From an uncultured Lachnospiraceae bacterium (lineage in GTDB: Bacteria; Bacillota; Clostridia; Lachnospirales; Lachnospiraceae), in NCBI GenBank assembly GCA_945868435.1, contig CAMBLG010000006.1, positions 1-64,000 of the forward strand: a stretch of 64,000 nucleotides of DNA, read 5' to 3'. The notes under the pieces are model-generated. The model saw nothing but the letters and a program-made list of their open reading frames with translations. It had not been told where the DNA came from and made no database searches. The position numbers and the translations under genes are program-made. Of this stretch, positions 33,478-42,390 are shown piece after piece (the stretch's first letter is position 1; every line of letters starts with the position of its first letter).

Positions 33478-33969
33478 ATGAGCAATGAGAAACAAAAACT
33501 GACACTGGAACAGGAGCAGGAACGCAACGATGCCTACAATGCATATGTGGAGCAGATCACACCTACCCACAATCTCTGGGCCAATATGGGGAAGGCATTT
33601 TTGCTGGGCGGTGCTATCTGTCTGCTGGGGCAGTGGATCGTCAATCTGGCTATGAATAGCTATGGGATGGAGAAGGAGGATGCCTCGCTGTGGTGCAGCC
33701 TGATTCTTGTGCTGCTGTCGGTAATTCTTACAAGCTGTAATGTGTATGGACAGCTTGCCAACTGGGGCGGAGCGGGAGCACTGGTTCCAATCACCGGTTT
33801 TGCCAACGGTGTGGCTTCCTCTGCCATCGAGTTCCAGAAGGAGGGACAGGTATTTGGAATCGGCTGCCAGATTTTTAAAATTGCAGGTCCGGTCATCCTC
33901 TATGGTATTTTTTCAAGCTGGGTATTGGGGGTAATCTACTGGATTTTGAAGCTGCTTCAGATTGTTTGA
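33478..33969 (+). CDS. spoVAC: Stage V sporulation protein AC
   Basis: The 163-residue protein is SpoVAC: after a hydrophilic start come the family segments NLWANMGKAFLLGGAICLLGQW, GQLANWGGAGALVPITGFANGVASSAIEFQKEG and FGIGCQIFKIAGPVILYG, with about four membrane helices. SpoVAC is thought to be the mechanosensitive pore of the dipicolinate channel. GAGGG at 33464-33468 is nine bases from the ATG at 33478 (GTG at 33472 is too close). It is a single gene separated from both its usual partners spoVAB and spoVAD. Confidence 0.92.
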   Translation: MSNEKQKLTLEQEQERNDAYNAYVEQITPTHNLWANMGKAFLLGGAICLLGQWIVNLAMNSYGMEKEDASLWCSLILVLLSVILTSCNVYGQLANWGGAGALVPITGFANGVASSAIEFQKEGQVFGIGCQIFKIAGPVILYGIFSSWVLGVIYWILKLLQIV

Positions 33970-33994
33970 TTTCCCAGAGCAAATATGGTACAAT
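33966..33994 (+). promoter_or_regulatory. Promoter of the GGDEF-like/EAL gene
   Basis: TTGATT (33966-33971) overlaps the spoVAC stop, then 17 bp and TACAAT (33989-33994). A leader of about 57 bases follows. Confidence 0.65.
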
Positions 33995-34057
33995 ATTCCC
34001 AATATGATTATTGCAATTATGGAGTAAATTGGGTGAGTAAGCGATAAGGGGAAGCGT

Positions 34058-35737
34058 ATGAGGAATGATCAGTTTTGGAGCAGCGGTTCAAACTGCATAC
34101 CTGCGATTTTAAATACGGTGAATAATCTGTCCGAAGATTCCTATTTCTTTGCCATTAATATGAAAAGTCACTGGACCTGGTGTTCGGAGTCGGCACGCAG
34201 GCATTTTGAGATATCGGATGCCTATGTGGAGGATGTCATGGCGGCACTTGCGAAGCAGGTATATCCGGAGGATATGGAGGAGTACAACTGGGCCGTGGAA
34301 AGGCGTATCCGCGGGGAGGATATCGAGGGAGAACTCTGCATACGGATGAAGGGAATACAGAACGATTACGATATGTTCAGCTTCCACATGGATCGGTATC
34401 GTGATCCTGAGGTGGGGGCAGACTATATTCTGTGGGTTCTCAAAAATGAGAACATCCTGCCGGATTTCGATGCATTGACGGATCTGTATTCCAAGACCAA
34501 ATATCAAAGTGATCTGGAGCGTGTGATTCAAGAGACGGATGGCTGTCTTGCCATATTGAAAATTCGCATCGAAGGATTTAACACGCTCAACATCATTTAT
34601 GGCACAGCATTTGCCAACCATGTGCTTCAGGAGGTTGCGCTGGCTTTTATCTTTAAGATGGATGAGAACAGTGCCGTATACCGCCAGGACGGGGAGAAGT
34701 TTGCATTTATTTTAAAACATTGTTCCAGAGATTCGCTGATTGCATATGAACAGAGGGTGCGGCAGATATTGTCGGAAGAGATTTATGTGGAAGGACAGCA
34801 TATCTCCCTGAAGATCAGTTCCGGTGCGATTATTCTGGAGCATTACAGGGGGGATGCCTCCGTGGTACAGAGTCAGGTGGCTTATGCCCTGAATCATTCG
34901 ACACGGGAACATCAGGGCAATCTGATCATATTCAATGATGAAGTGCAGCTGTCACGCCATGTGGATCTGGATCTGATGAAAGTGATTCACCAGTCGGTGC
35001 GGGACAATTGCAAAGGCTTTTATGTTGAGTATCAGCCGGTTGTAAACTCGAAGAACAGCGCCATTGTCGGAGCGGAAGCCCTTGTCCGTTGGAGCATGGA
35101 GCCATACGGAAAGGTGCCGCCGGGAATGTTTATCGAATGGATGGAAACGGATTCCAGCATGTACGACCTTGGTAATTTTGTTTTAAGAACAGCGTTGAAT
35201 GACATCAAACCACTTTTGGAGATTTGTCCAAAGTTTTTCATCAATGTGAATATATCGGCCAGACAGTTGGAGAGACCGGAGTTTCGCGGTGCGGTGCTTC
35301 AGATGCTGGAGGAGACCGGGTTTCCGGCCGAGAATCTGTGCATGGAACTGACGGAGCGCTGTAGAGATTTCCCGGTTGAGATCATCCGCAAAGAGGTGGA
35401 ATTCTTTCAGAGCCATGGGATTCGTTTTGCCATGGATGATTATGGGACAGGCAGCGCGTCCTCGGATATTGTCATGAATGTTCCCATGGATGAGATTAAG
35501 CTGGATATGAGCTTTATCCGGGGAATTCAGGAGAATCCGAAGAATCAGGCCATGGTAAAATCCATCGTAGAGTTTGCCAATGAATCGGGAATGAGTACCT
35601 GTCTGGAGGGCGTGGAGACGGAAGATCTGCAGGATTACTTGAGGTCCTACGGTGCGACATGGTTCCAGGGCTATTATTACAGTAAACCGGTGCCTATCAC
35701 AGAAGTGGAAAAATTGCTGCGCAGCCAGGATGGATAG
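34058..35737 (+). CDS. EAL phosphodiesterase with degenerate GGDEF domain
   Basis: The 559-residue protein has a PAS-like N-terminus (1-135), a GGDEF-like domain (about 137-300) and an EAL domain (about 310-555). The GGDEF site reads RQDGEKF (209-215), so it should not make c-di-GMP. The EAL site is intact by eye: EAL at 340-342, NVNISARQL, ELTE, DDYGTGSASS, IKLDMSFIR and EGVET. It should therefore hydrolyse c-di-GMP, possibly regulated by GTP at the dead GGDEF domain. No membrane segment is seen, so it is cytoplasmic. It probably co-transcribes with the next membrane protein (29-bp gap). Confidence 0.9.
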   Translation: MRNDQFWSSGSNCIPAILNTVNNLSEDSYFFAINMKSHWTWCSESARRHFEISDAYVEDVMAALAKQVYPEDMEEYNWAVERRIRGEDIEGELCIRMKGIQNDYDMFSFHMDRYRDPEVGADYILWVLKNENILPDFDALTDLYSKTKYQSDLERVIQETDGCLAILKIRIEGFNTLNIIYGTAFANHVLQEVALAFIFKMDENSAVYRQDGEKFAFILKHCSRDSLIAYEQRVRQILSEEIYVEGQHISLKISSGAIILEHYRGDASVVQSQVAYALNHSTREHQGNLIIFNDEVQLSRHVDLDLMKVIHQSVRDNCKGFYVEYQPVVNSKNSAIVGAEALVRWSMEPYGKVPPGMFIEWMETDSSMYDLGNFVLRTALNDIKPLLEICPKFFINVNISARQLERPEFRGAVLQMLEETGFPAENLCMELTERCRDFPVEIIRKEVEFFQSHGIRFAMDDYGTGSASSDIVMNVPMDEIKLDMSFIRGIQENPKNQAMVKSIVEFANESGMSTCLEGVETEDLQDYLRSYGATWFQGYYYSKPVPITEVEKLLRSQDG

Positions 35738-35766
35738 AGTAGTTTGTTGAAAGAGGCATAAGTCAG

Positions 35767-36429
35767 ATGTTTGAGAAAATGAAGGGGATGACCCTGAAAC
35801 AGAAAATTGGATATTACATAGAGTATTATGGTGTTATTACCCTTGTAATTCTGGCGGCAATCATTGTGGCGATCACTTTTATCGTGCAGCATGTGCAGGC
35901 CAGGGAGCAGGTGGCCGGTGTCATACTTGTGAATTCTACAACGATGATGACAGAGGAGACCAAAGAACAGGAATATATGAATGATTTGCTGGCGTCTCTG
36001 GACATTGATCCGGACAAGAATGAAATCTATGTCAACGGAGGAATTCAGATTGGAGAAGGCATAGACGCTACGATGGCAGCAAGTAGCATCCAGGTACTGC
36101 AGACTCTCATCATGAGCCATTCGGTGGATATTGCATTTACGGATGAATCCTATCGGGATTCCTTTATACGCAATGAATGTCTGGATGATCTTCGCGATTA
36201 TCTGGATGATGAGATACTGGAAAAGTACGCGGATGATATTATTTATTTTACCAGTACGGAGACGGGGGAAGAGATCGCGGCCATGATTCGTGTATCGCCG
36301 GATTCCAAGTGGATGCAGGGGATGAAATGGTATACAGGGGACTGTTATGCAGGCATTATCGTGAAGCCGCAGAATAAGGATGTGGCTGTGCACATGCTGC
36401 TTCGGGCATTGGGGGAAGAAGAATTCTAA
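35767..36429 (+). CDS. Membrane-anchored protein of unknown function
   Basis: The 220-residue protein has one N-terminal membrane helix (about residues 19-45) and an extracytoplasmic domain of about 175 residues. It contains an INGGIQIG-type repeat-free alpha/beta region (IYVNGGIQIGEGIDATMAAS) and a C-terminal WYTGDCYAGIIVKPQNKDVAVHMLLRALGEEEF, which recalls bits of extracellular solute-binding-like proteins common in Lachnospiraceae. No family is recognised. It follows the EAL gene by 29 bp and precedes a cupin gene by 20 bp, so the three may be one unit. Confidence 0.7.
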   Translation: MFEKMKGMTLKQKIGYYIEYYGVITLVILAAIIVAITFIVQHVQAREQVAGVILVNSTTMMTEETKEQEYMNDLLASLDIDPDKNEIYVNGGIQIGEGIDATMAASSIQVLQTLIMSHSVDIAFTDESYRDSFIRNECLDDLRDYLDDEILEKYADDIIYFTSTETGEEIAAMIRVSPDSKWMQGMKWYTGDCYAGIIVKPQNKDVAVHMLLRALGEEEF

Positions 36430-36449
36430 GGGAAGCGGAGAATAAAGGT

Positions 36450-36818
36450 ATGATAAAGAAAAATTACGATGAGTTGGAGTCCTATCGCCCTGAGGGAGTC
36501 AGTGGTGTTACCTGCAGACGTTTTCACGGTAAGTCTGAGACCGGAGCCAGCAAGTTCTGGATGGGGGTGTCGGAGATTGAACCGGGAGGCGGCGCAGATC
36601 TGGAATGCGATGACCATTCTATGGAAAAGGTTTACTACGTTCTGGAGGGGAAAATCACAGTTACGGACAAGAATGGCAACCAATATGTTGTGCATGCCAA
36701 CGAGAGCATCAGTTTTCCGCCCAATGAGGAGAGCGGGCTCAAGAATGAGGGCGAAAGCGTGGCCAGAATGTTGGTGATTACCGATTATCCGGATGCGGAA
36801 GATGCAGTAGAAAGGTAG
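36450..36818 (+). CDS. Cupin-domain protein
   Basis: The 122-residue protein is a single cupin barrel. Motif 1 reads GGGADLECDDHSMEKVYYVLEGKITV (metal-type residues H and E), and motif 2 follows as ESISFPPNEESGLKNEGESVARMLVI. Such proteins may bind a small molecule or metal and often sit beside their regulator; here a LysR gene starts 8 bp after its stop. Substrate unknown. Start follows AGCGGAGAATAAAGGT. Confidence 0.85.
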   Translation: MIKKNYDELESYRPEGVSGVTCRRFHGKSETGASKFWMGVSEIEPGGGADLECDDHSMEKVYYVLEGKITVTDKNGNQYVVHANESISFPPNEESGLKNEGESVARMLVITDYPDAEDAVER

Positions 36819-36825
36819 AGAACGC

Positions 36826-37734
36826 GTGACATTACAGCAGCTTAGATATATAGTGACCGTAGCGGAGACAGGGAATATCACAGAGGCGGCCAAGCGGCTT
36901 TTCATTTCCCAGCCCAGTCTTACCAATGCAATTCATGAATTGGAAAAGGAAATGCAGATTACGATCTTTCACCGGACCAATAAAGGAGTATCCATTTCCA
37001 ATGAGGGTGATGTGTTTCTTTCTTACGCAAGGCAGGTGTTGGATCAGGCCAATCTGTTGGAAGAGAAGTTCCTGAACAAGAAAGAGCAGAGTCCCAGATT
37101 TTCCGTGTCCTGCCAGCATTATTCCTTCGCAGTCAATGCGTTCGTGGATGTGATCCGCGAATTCGGCGGAGACAAATATGATTTTACACTGAGGGAAACC
37201 CAGACCTATGAGATTATTGAGGATGTCAGCCGGTTGAAAAGTGAGATCGGTATTTTGTATACATCCTCCCAAAACGAAAAGATTATCCAGAAAATCATCA
37301 GTCAGAACGGATTGAAGTTTGAGCCATTGTTTACGGCGAAGCCCCATGTGTTCATTTCATCCGAGCATCCGTTGGCCCACAAGAAGGTGTTGACACTGGA
37401 GGAACTGGAGGAATATCCGTATTTGTCGTTTGAGCAGGGAGATTACAATTCCTTTTATTTTTCGGAAGAAATCCTGAGTACGTTGGACCGGAGCAAAAAT
37501 ATTAAAGTGCGGGACAGAGCAACCCTTTTTAATCTGGTGATTGGTCTGCAGGGATACACCGTCAGTTCCGGTGTGATCAGTAAAGAATTGAATGGGGAAA
37601 CGATCATCGCCAAGCCACTTGCAGTGGATGAAACCATGCGGATCGGCATTATCACCCAGAAAAATATGCCGCTCAGTCGATATGGTACTGCTTATGTGGA
37701 GTATTTGAAAAGGCATATATCCATAGAAAATTGA
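36826..37734 (+). CDS. LysR-family regulator
   Basis: The 302-residue protein has a classic LysR winged helix at residues 1-60 (TLQQLRYIVTVAETGNITEAAKRLFISQPSLTNAIHELEKEMQITIFHRTNKGV) and a substrate-binding domain after residue 90. Translation starts at a GTG eight bases after the cupin stop. It lies between the cupin gene and metF, and a 37-bp nested palindrome stands in the gap before metF, so it may control metF. The inducer is unknown. Confidence 0.9.
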   Translation: MTLQQLRYIVTVAETGNITEAAKRLFISQPSLTNAIHELEKEMQITIFHRTNKGVSISNEGDVFLSYARQVLDQANLLEEKFLNKKEQSPRFSVSCQHYSFAVNAFVDVIREFGGDKYDFTLRETQTYEIIEDVSRLKSEIGILYTSSQNEKIIQKIISQNGLKFEPLFTAKPHVFISSEHPLAHKKVLTLEELEEYPYLSFEQGDYNSFYFSEEILSTLDRSKNIKVRDRATLFNLVIGLQGYTVSSGVISKELNGETIIAKPLAVDETMRIGIITQKNMPLSRYGTAYVEYLKRHISIEN

Positions 37735-37753
37735 TATTATGGAAACAAATTAT

Positions 37754-37790
37754 AATGTTTTGAAATAGTTTGAAACTATGGAGAAACATT
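37754..37790. promoter_or_regulatory. Nested palindrome between lysR and metF
   Basis: Outer arms AATGTTT/AAACATT and inner arms ATAGTTT/AAACTAT are centred on the same base (37772). The centre lies about 66 bases before the expected metF start, the usual place for LysR activators. A T run follows at 37791, so it may instead terminate the lysR transcript. Both could be true. Confidence 0.5.
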
Positions 37791-37803
37791 ATTTTTTTCT
37801 ATT

Positions 37804-37831
37804 TTGCAAAGTCGGACAGACAGAGTATAAT
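37804..37831 (+). promoter_or_regulatory. Promoter of metF
   Basis: TTGCAA (37804-37809), 16 bp, TATAAT (37826-37831), 43 bases before the start codon. Confidence 0.65.
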
Positions 37832-37873
37832 AACAGACAGTAAATTGATCACAGAGGAGCATAAAGAACAATC

Positions 37874-38734
37874 ATGAAGATATCAGAAATATATGAGAAG
37901 AAGAAAAGAAGCTTGTCTTTTGAGATTTTTCCACCCAAAAAGGAGAGCGAGCTTGGAAATATTGATGAGACGCTGGCAGTGTTGTGTGAGCTGAAACCGG
38001 ATTTTATCAGTGTTACGTTTGGCGCAGGCGGAAGTGCCAACTGCAACCGCACCATAGAGCTGGCAAAGAAGATCAAGTATGAGTATCACGTTGAACCGGT
38101 GGTTCATCTGACCTGTCTGCATTACAATAAGGCAGAGATTGACGAGTTTGCTAAGATACTGAAAGCGGAGGGGCTTGAAAATATTCTGGCTCTCCGTGGA
38201 GACCGGAACCCGAATCTTCAGGCAAAAGAGGATTTTGCCCACGCTTCGGATTTGATTTCGTATCTGAAAAAGGACAATGATTTCTGTATCGCCGGAGCCT
38301 GCTATCCGGAATGCCATCCGGAATCCGCAGACCGTGTCAGTGAACTGAAGAACCTGAAGACAAAGGTCGATGCCGGAGCGGAGGTTTTATTGTCTCAGTT
38401 GTTTTTTGATAATGAACAGTTTTTCCAGTTCCGTGAGGATTGCAGAATTGCGGATATCAATGTGCCGATTGTTCCGGGAATCATGCCGGTTATCAATGCG
38501 GCTCAGATCAAGCGCATGATTACCATGTGCGGAGCTTCATTCCCGGAGCGGTTTCAGAAGATCATTCATAAATATGAGGATAATAAGGAAGCGCTGTTTG
38601 ATGCGGGAATGTCCTATGCATTAAGCCAGATCATTGATCTGCTGGTCAGTGATATAGACGGAATTCATCTATATACCATGAACAATCCGGCTGTGGCCAG
38701 AAAGATATGTGAAGGAATACGGAATATTATTTAA
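37874..38734 (+). CDS. metF: Methylenetetrahydrofolate reductase
   Basis: The 286-residue flavoenzyme reduces 5,10-methylene- to 5-methyl-tetrahydrofolate for methionine synthesis or one-carbon metabolism. The TIM-barrel landmarks are SFEIFPPKKE (catalytic Glu), DFISVTFGAGGS, HLTCLHYN, LALRGDRNP and the FDN...VPIVPGIMPVINAAQI segment near the C-terminal half. Length is that of bacterial MetF without the regulatory domain. The start at 37874 has AGAGGAGC 16 bases upstream. It is an isolated gene with its own promoter and terminator, next to a LysR regulator. Confidence 0.95.
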   Translation: MKISEIYEKKKRSLSFEIFPPKKESELGNIDETLAVLCELKPDFISVTFGAGGSANCNRTIELAKKIKYEYHVEPVVHLTCLHYNKAEIDEFAKILKAEGLENILALRGDRNPNLQAKEDFAHASDLISYLKKDNDFCIAGACYPECHPESADRVSELKNLKTKVDAGAEVLLSQLFFDNEQFFQFREDCRIADINVPIVPGIMPVINAAQIKRMITMCGASFPERFQKIIHKYEDNKEALFDAGMSYALSQIIDLLVSDIDGIHLYTMNNPAVARKICEGIRNII

Positions 38735-38751
38735 TTGAAGTCAGAATCAAG

Positions 38752-38783
38752 AGAGGCAGTCGTTATGGCTGTCTCTTTTTTTT
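38752..38783 (+). terminator. Terminator after metF
   Basis: AGAGGCAGTC pairs with GGCTGTCTCT (two G-U pairs) around GTTAT, followed by a long T run. Confidence 0.85.
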
Positions 38784-38811
38784 ATTTTTGGTATGAATAT
38801 TTTGAAAGCGG

Positions 38812-38840
38812 TCGACAAACTTTGTGAGATGAAGTATTAT
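38812..38840 (+). promoter_or_regulatory. Promoter of the GH3 gene
   Basis: TCGACA (38812-38817), 17 bp, TATTAT (38835-38840). About 55 bases before the GTG start. Confidence 0.65.
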
Positions 38841-38894
38841 GAAAAATATACAGTTCGTTGGATGGGCTGATGTTCAAACTGGGAGGTACATAAC

Positions 38895-41657
38895 GTGAGT
38901 GAATTTACGGTAGATATGGAACAATATACAGCTTGCGCCAGTGAGGCTGTTGCCGAAGGCTGTGTGCTGCTTAAGAATGACAGGGAGGCGCTTCCGCTTC
39001 GGGAGGGGGATCGTGTTGCGGTATTCGGACGAATGGCATTTCACTATTATAAGAGTGGTCTGGGTTCCGGTGGACTGGTAAATACAGAATATGTTGTGAG
39101 CATTCTGGATGCTCTGCGCAACGAGCCTTCGATTACTGTGGATGAGTCTGTGTTGGCCGTATATGAGGAGTGGATCCGGGAGCATCCCTATGATGAGGGA
39201 CAGGGATGGGGAAAAGTTCCGTGGAGTCAGGAGGAGATGCCGGTAAGTGATGAATTGATTGCGAAAGCTTCCGGGGATGATGTGGCTCTTGTGGTCGTCG
39301 GAAGAACTGCAGGAGAGGACCAGGATAACGCCAACAAACCGGGCAGTTATCTACTGACGGAGATCGAGCGGGATATGATCGAGAAGGTTAGTCATGCGTT
39401 TTCGCGCACCGCAGTGATTCTGAATGTGGGCAATATCATAGACATGAAATGGGTGGAAGAACTGGGGCCTGCCGCAGTGCTCTATGCATGGCAGGGCGGG
39501 CAGGAAGGCGGTAACGGTGTATGTTCCGTGCTGACCGGCAAGGTGAATCCCTGTGGAAAGCTGGTGGATACCATTGCAAAAAGCATTGAGGATTATCCGT
39601 CCACAGTGAATTTTGGAGATGAGAAGAAGAACATATACAAAGAGGATATTTATGTTGGATACCGTTATTTCGAGACCTTTGCAAAGGATAAGGTGATGTA
39701 TCCCTTTGGTTACGGTTTATCCTACACCGATTTTTCCATCGATGTATCTGGGACAAAGCTGGAGGAGCGCGGAGGAATGCTGTGCCTCAATGTGGATGTC
39801 ACCAACACGGGTACCGTATCCGGAAAGGAAGTGGTTCAGGCCTATGTGGAAGCCCCGCAGGGCGCTCTGGGAAAACCTGCCCGGGTTCTTGTCGGCTATG
39901 CCAAGACCGGAGTGATCGAACCGAAGGCCGTGGAGCAGTTGAATCTTGAGATCCCGTTTTCCGTCTTCGCTTCCTTTGATGACAGCGGGGCGACCGGACA
40001 CAAGAACTGTTATGTGCTGGAGGCAGGCGAGTATCGTGTCTATGTGGGGTCTGATGTCAGAAGCGCGGCGCTTGCGGAGAGCTTCACGCTGGATTTTACC
40101 GTTGTGGAGGAACTGAAGGAGGCCTATGCCCCGGCAGAGGCGTTTGAGCGTATGCGTCCGGCGGAGGATGGAAGCCTTACGTATGAAGTTGCGCCGCTTC
40201 GCACGGTGGGACCCTATGACTGTATGGAGATGCCGGAAGAGATCCTGTATACCGGTGATCAGGGATATAGGCTTTCGGATGTCTATGAGCAAAAGGTGTC
40301 CATGGAAGACTTTATTGCCCAGCTTTCCGAGGATGATCTGGTATGTCTGTTCCGTGGAGAGGGCATGTGTTCGCCGAAGGTGACACCGGGATGTGCTTCC
40401 GCTTTTGGAGGCCTGACCGAATCCTTAAGGAGATTTGGAATTCCGGCGACCTGTACGACGGATGGACCGTCAGGTATTCGTATGGATGTGGGAACGAAGG
40501 CTTTTTCGCTCCCTAACGGGACCTCTCTGGGATGTACTTTTAACGATGAGCTGGTAGAACAATTGTATCAGTTCACAGGGCGGGAATTGAGAAAGAATCG
40601 TATTGATGCGCTGTTGGGGCCGGGATTGAATATTCATAGAAATCCACTGTGCGGAAGAAATTTTGAGTATATTTCAGAGGATCCGCTTGTGACCGGCAGG
40701 ATGGGGGCTGCCCAGATCCGGGGACTGAATGTGGTGGGGGCCACCGGAACCATCAAGCATTTTTGCGCCAATAATCAGGAGGCAAACCGACGTCAGGTAG
40801 AGTCTGTTATCTCTCAGAGAGCACTTAGAGAGATTTATCTGAAGGGATTTGAAATTACGATGAAGGAGGGCAATGCCCGCTCTGTTATGACGACCTATGG
40901 CCCGGTAAACGGAATCTGGACCGCGGGAAGTTATGATCTGAATACCCGTATTCTGAGGGACGAGTGGGGCTTTGACGGAATCGTTATGACCGATTGGTGG
41001 GCAGAGGCGAATTATGAGGGACAGCCCTCCAGCACGAAAACCCATGCACCGATGGTTGCCGCCGGCAACGACCTGTTCAAGGTATGCCAGGATGCAACAG
41101 ACCATAATCAGGATGATGTTATGACTGCTCTGCACGAGGGAAAGCTTACGATCGGACAGCTGCAGCGGAATGCAGCACATATCCTTGGGTTTATTCTCAA
41201 AAGCCCGGCAATGCTCTATGAGATGGATGCGATATCCGAAGAGGAGCTGGCAGAGCGCAAGGAGCTGGAGGATGCAGAAGGCGTCTGCGGTGAAATCGTG
41301 TACTATGAGGCGGATGAGGCAAACAATATAACGATTCCGGGAACCGGGTGGGATACTGCAACCGGTTCATCGGTAGTGTTTGGCATATCGGCTGTAAGCG
41401 GATTTTACGATCTGGAGATTACAGTAAAGAGTGAACTGGGACCATTGGCACAGCTTCCGGTTTCGGTCTACTATGACAATGGATTCAAAGAGACCATCAG
41501 CTTCCGGGGAACGGAAGGGGCGTTTGTGACGGAAAAACGCGATTTTGGCGAAATTTTCGGACCAAATCATTATGTTAAGCTTTATTTCGGTGCCACGGGG
41601 CTTGTGATCGACCATGTGACGCTGCGCTTCCGGGAGAAAATGGAGATGCCGTTTTAA
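38895..41657 (+). CDS. GH3 beta-glucosidase with swapped domain order
   Basis: The 920-residue protein is a family 3 glycoside hydrolase whose C-terminal domain comes first: residues 10-215 carry the GH3_C sandwich (LLKNDREALPL, VALVVVGRTAGEDQDN), then fibronectin-like (SGKEVVQAYVEAPQG), and the catalytic barrel lies at about 480-770 (TTDGPSGIRMD, LGPGLNIHRNPLCGRNFEY, GIVMTDWW). The probable nucleophile is D700. A further beta domain ends the protein. This order is known from Ruminococcus albus and Butyrivibrio enzymes. No signal peptide is seen, so it acts inside the cell on short oligosaccharides. GTG start after GGGAGG. Confidence 0.93.
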   Translation: MSEFTVDMEQYTACASEAVAEGCVLLKNDREALPLREGDRVAVFGRMAFHYYKSGLGSGGLVNTEYVVSILDALRNEPSITVDESVLAVYEEWIREHPYDEGQGWGKVPWSQEEMPVSDELIAKASGDDVALVVVGRTAGEDQDNANKPGSYLLTEIERDMIEKVSHAFSRTAVILNVGNIIDMKWVEELGPAAVLYAWQGGQEGGNGVCSVLTGKVNPCGKLVDTIAKSIEDYPSTVNFGDEKKNIYKEDIYVGYRYFETFAKDKVMYPFGYGLSYTDFSIDVSGTKLEERGGMLCLNVDVTNTGTVSGKEVVQAYVEAPQGALGKPARVLVGYAKTGVIEPKAVEQLNLEIPFSVFASFDDSGATGHKNCYVLEAGEYRVYVGSDVRSAALAESFTLDFTVVEELKEAYAPAEAFERMRPAEDGSLTYEVAPLRTVGPYDCMEMPEEILYTGDQGYRLSDVYEQKVSMEDFIAQLSEDDLVCLFRGEGMCSPKVTPGCASAFGGLTESLRRFGIPATCTTDGPSGIRMDVGTKAFSLPNGTSLGCTFNDELVEQLYQFTGRELRKNRIDALLGPGLNIHRNPLCGRNFEYISEDPLVTGRMGAAQIRGLNVVGATGTIKHFCANNQEANRRQVESVISQRALREIYLKGFEITMKEGNARSVMTTYGPVNGIWTAGSYDLNTRILRDEWGFDGIVMTDWWAEANYEGQPSSTKTHAPMVAAGNDLFKVCQDATDHNQDDVMTALHEGKLTIGQLQRNAAHILGFILKSPAMLYEMDAISEEELAERKELEDAEGVCGEIVYYEADEANNITIPGTGWDTATGSSVVFGISAVSGFYDLEITVKSELGPLAQLPVSVYYDNGFKETISFRGTEGAFVTEKRDFGEIFGPNHYVKLYFGATGLVIDHVTLRFREKMEMPF

Positions 41658-41703
41658 CAGGAAGCGGTTTCCGATACAAAAACGATGAATGAGAGGTAAG
41701 AAC

Positions 41704-42390
41704 ATGAACCCGCAAGGCGAAATAACCTGGACGAGTGAAAACATCTACGAGGATTTATGCAGGAAAATTGAAACGCTTGTGTATATGCCGGGAACAAAGC
41801 TGAGCGAGAATGAGTTATGCAACGTGTACGGCGTGACACGGCATGTCATCCGCAACGCGTTTTCCAGACTCAAGCAGAGGCGGCTGCTCGAGGTATATCC
41901 GCAGAGAGGTTCCTATGTGAGCCTGATTGACATGGAATATATTGCCAACCTTATGTACATAAGGGAGTCTGTGGAGCAGGAGGCGGTCTTTCGCATTATC
42001 CGGATGGAGGACCGCGGCGAAATCATCTTAAAGCTTCGGCAGGCTATCAAGGCGCAGAAGAATGTGACACCGGGAACCAGCTATTGGGAGGAGTTTTATG
42101 AACAGGATAATCTGTTTCACCAGACCCTGCTGGCCTCGGTGGGAAAGCCGGATGTGATGAATCTTATTTCGGGACCTTATATTCACATCCGCAGGTGGCG
42201 CAACTATGAAATTCGTTCTGAGGAGCGGATGCGTGAGATCGTTACGGAGCATGAGAGCGTTTTGACTGCGATTGAAGAGGGCAATTGGGAAGAGGCGAGA
42301 AAACAGCTGCATTTTCATCTTGACACGATCAACCGATGTACAAAACCTTTAAAGGAGAAAGAAGCACAGTATTTCTTAATAGAAAAATGA
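41704..42390 (+). CDS. GntR/FCD-family regulator
   Basis: The 228-residue protein has an N-terminal GntR winged helix (residues 10-75, GTKLSENELCNVYGVTRHVIRNAFSRLKQRRLLEVYPQRGSYV) and a C-terminal FCD domain with the likely metal ligands in QDNLFHQTLL, EHES and LHFHL. The ATG at 41704 follows GAGAGG; the earlier ATG at 41689 is rejected. It overlaps the transporter gene by 4 bp. It probably regulates that gene in response to an organic acid or sugar acid, perhaps with the preceding GH3 gene. Confidence 0.88.
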   Translation: MNPQGEITWTSENIYEDLCRKIETLVYMPGTKLSENELCNVYGVTRHVIRNAFSRLKQRRLLEVYPQRGSYVSLIDMEYIANLMYIRESVEQEAVFRIIRMEDRGEIILKLRQAIKAQKNVTPGTSYWEEFYEQDNLFHQTLLASVGKPDVMNLISGPYIHIRRWRNYEIRSEERMREIVTEHESVLTAIEEGNWEEARKQLHFHLDTINRCTKPLKEKEAQYFLIEK

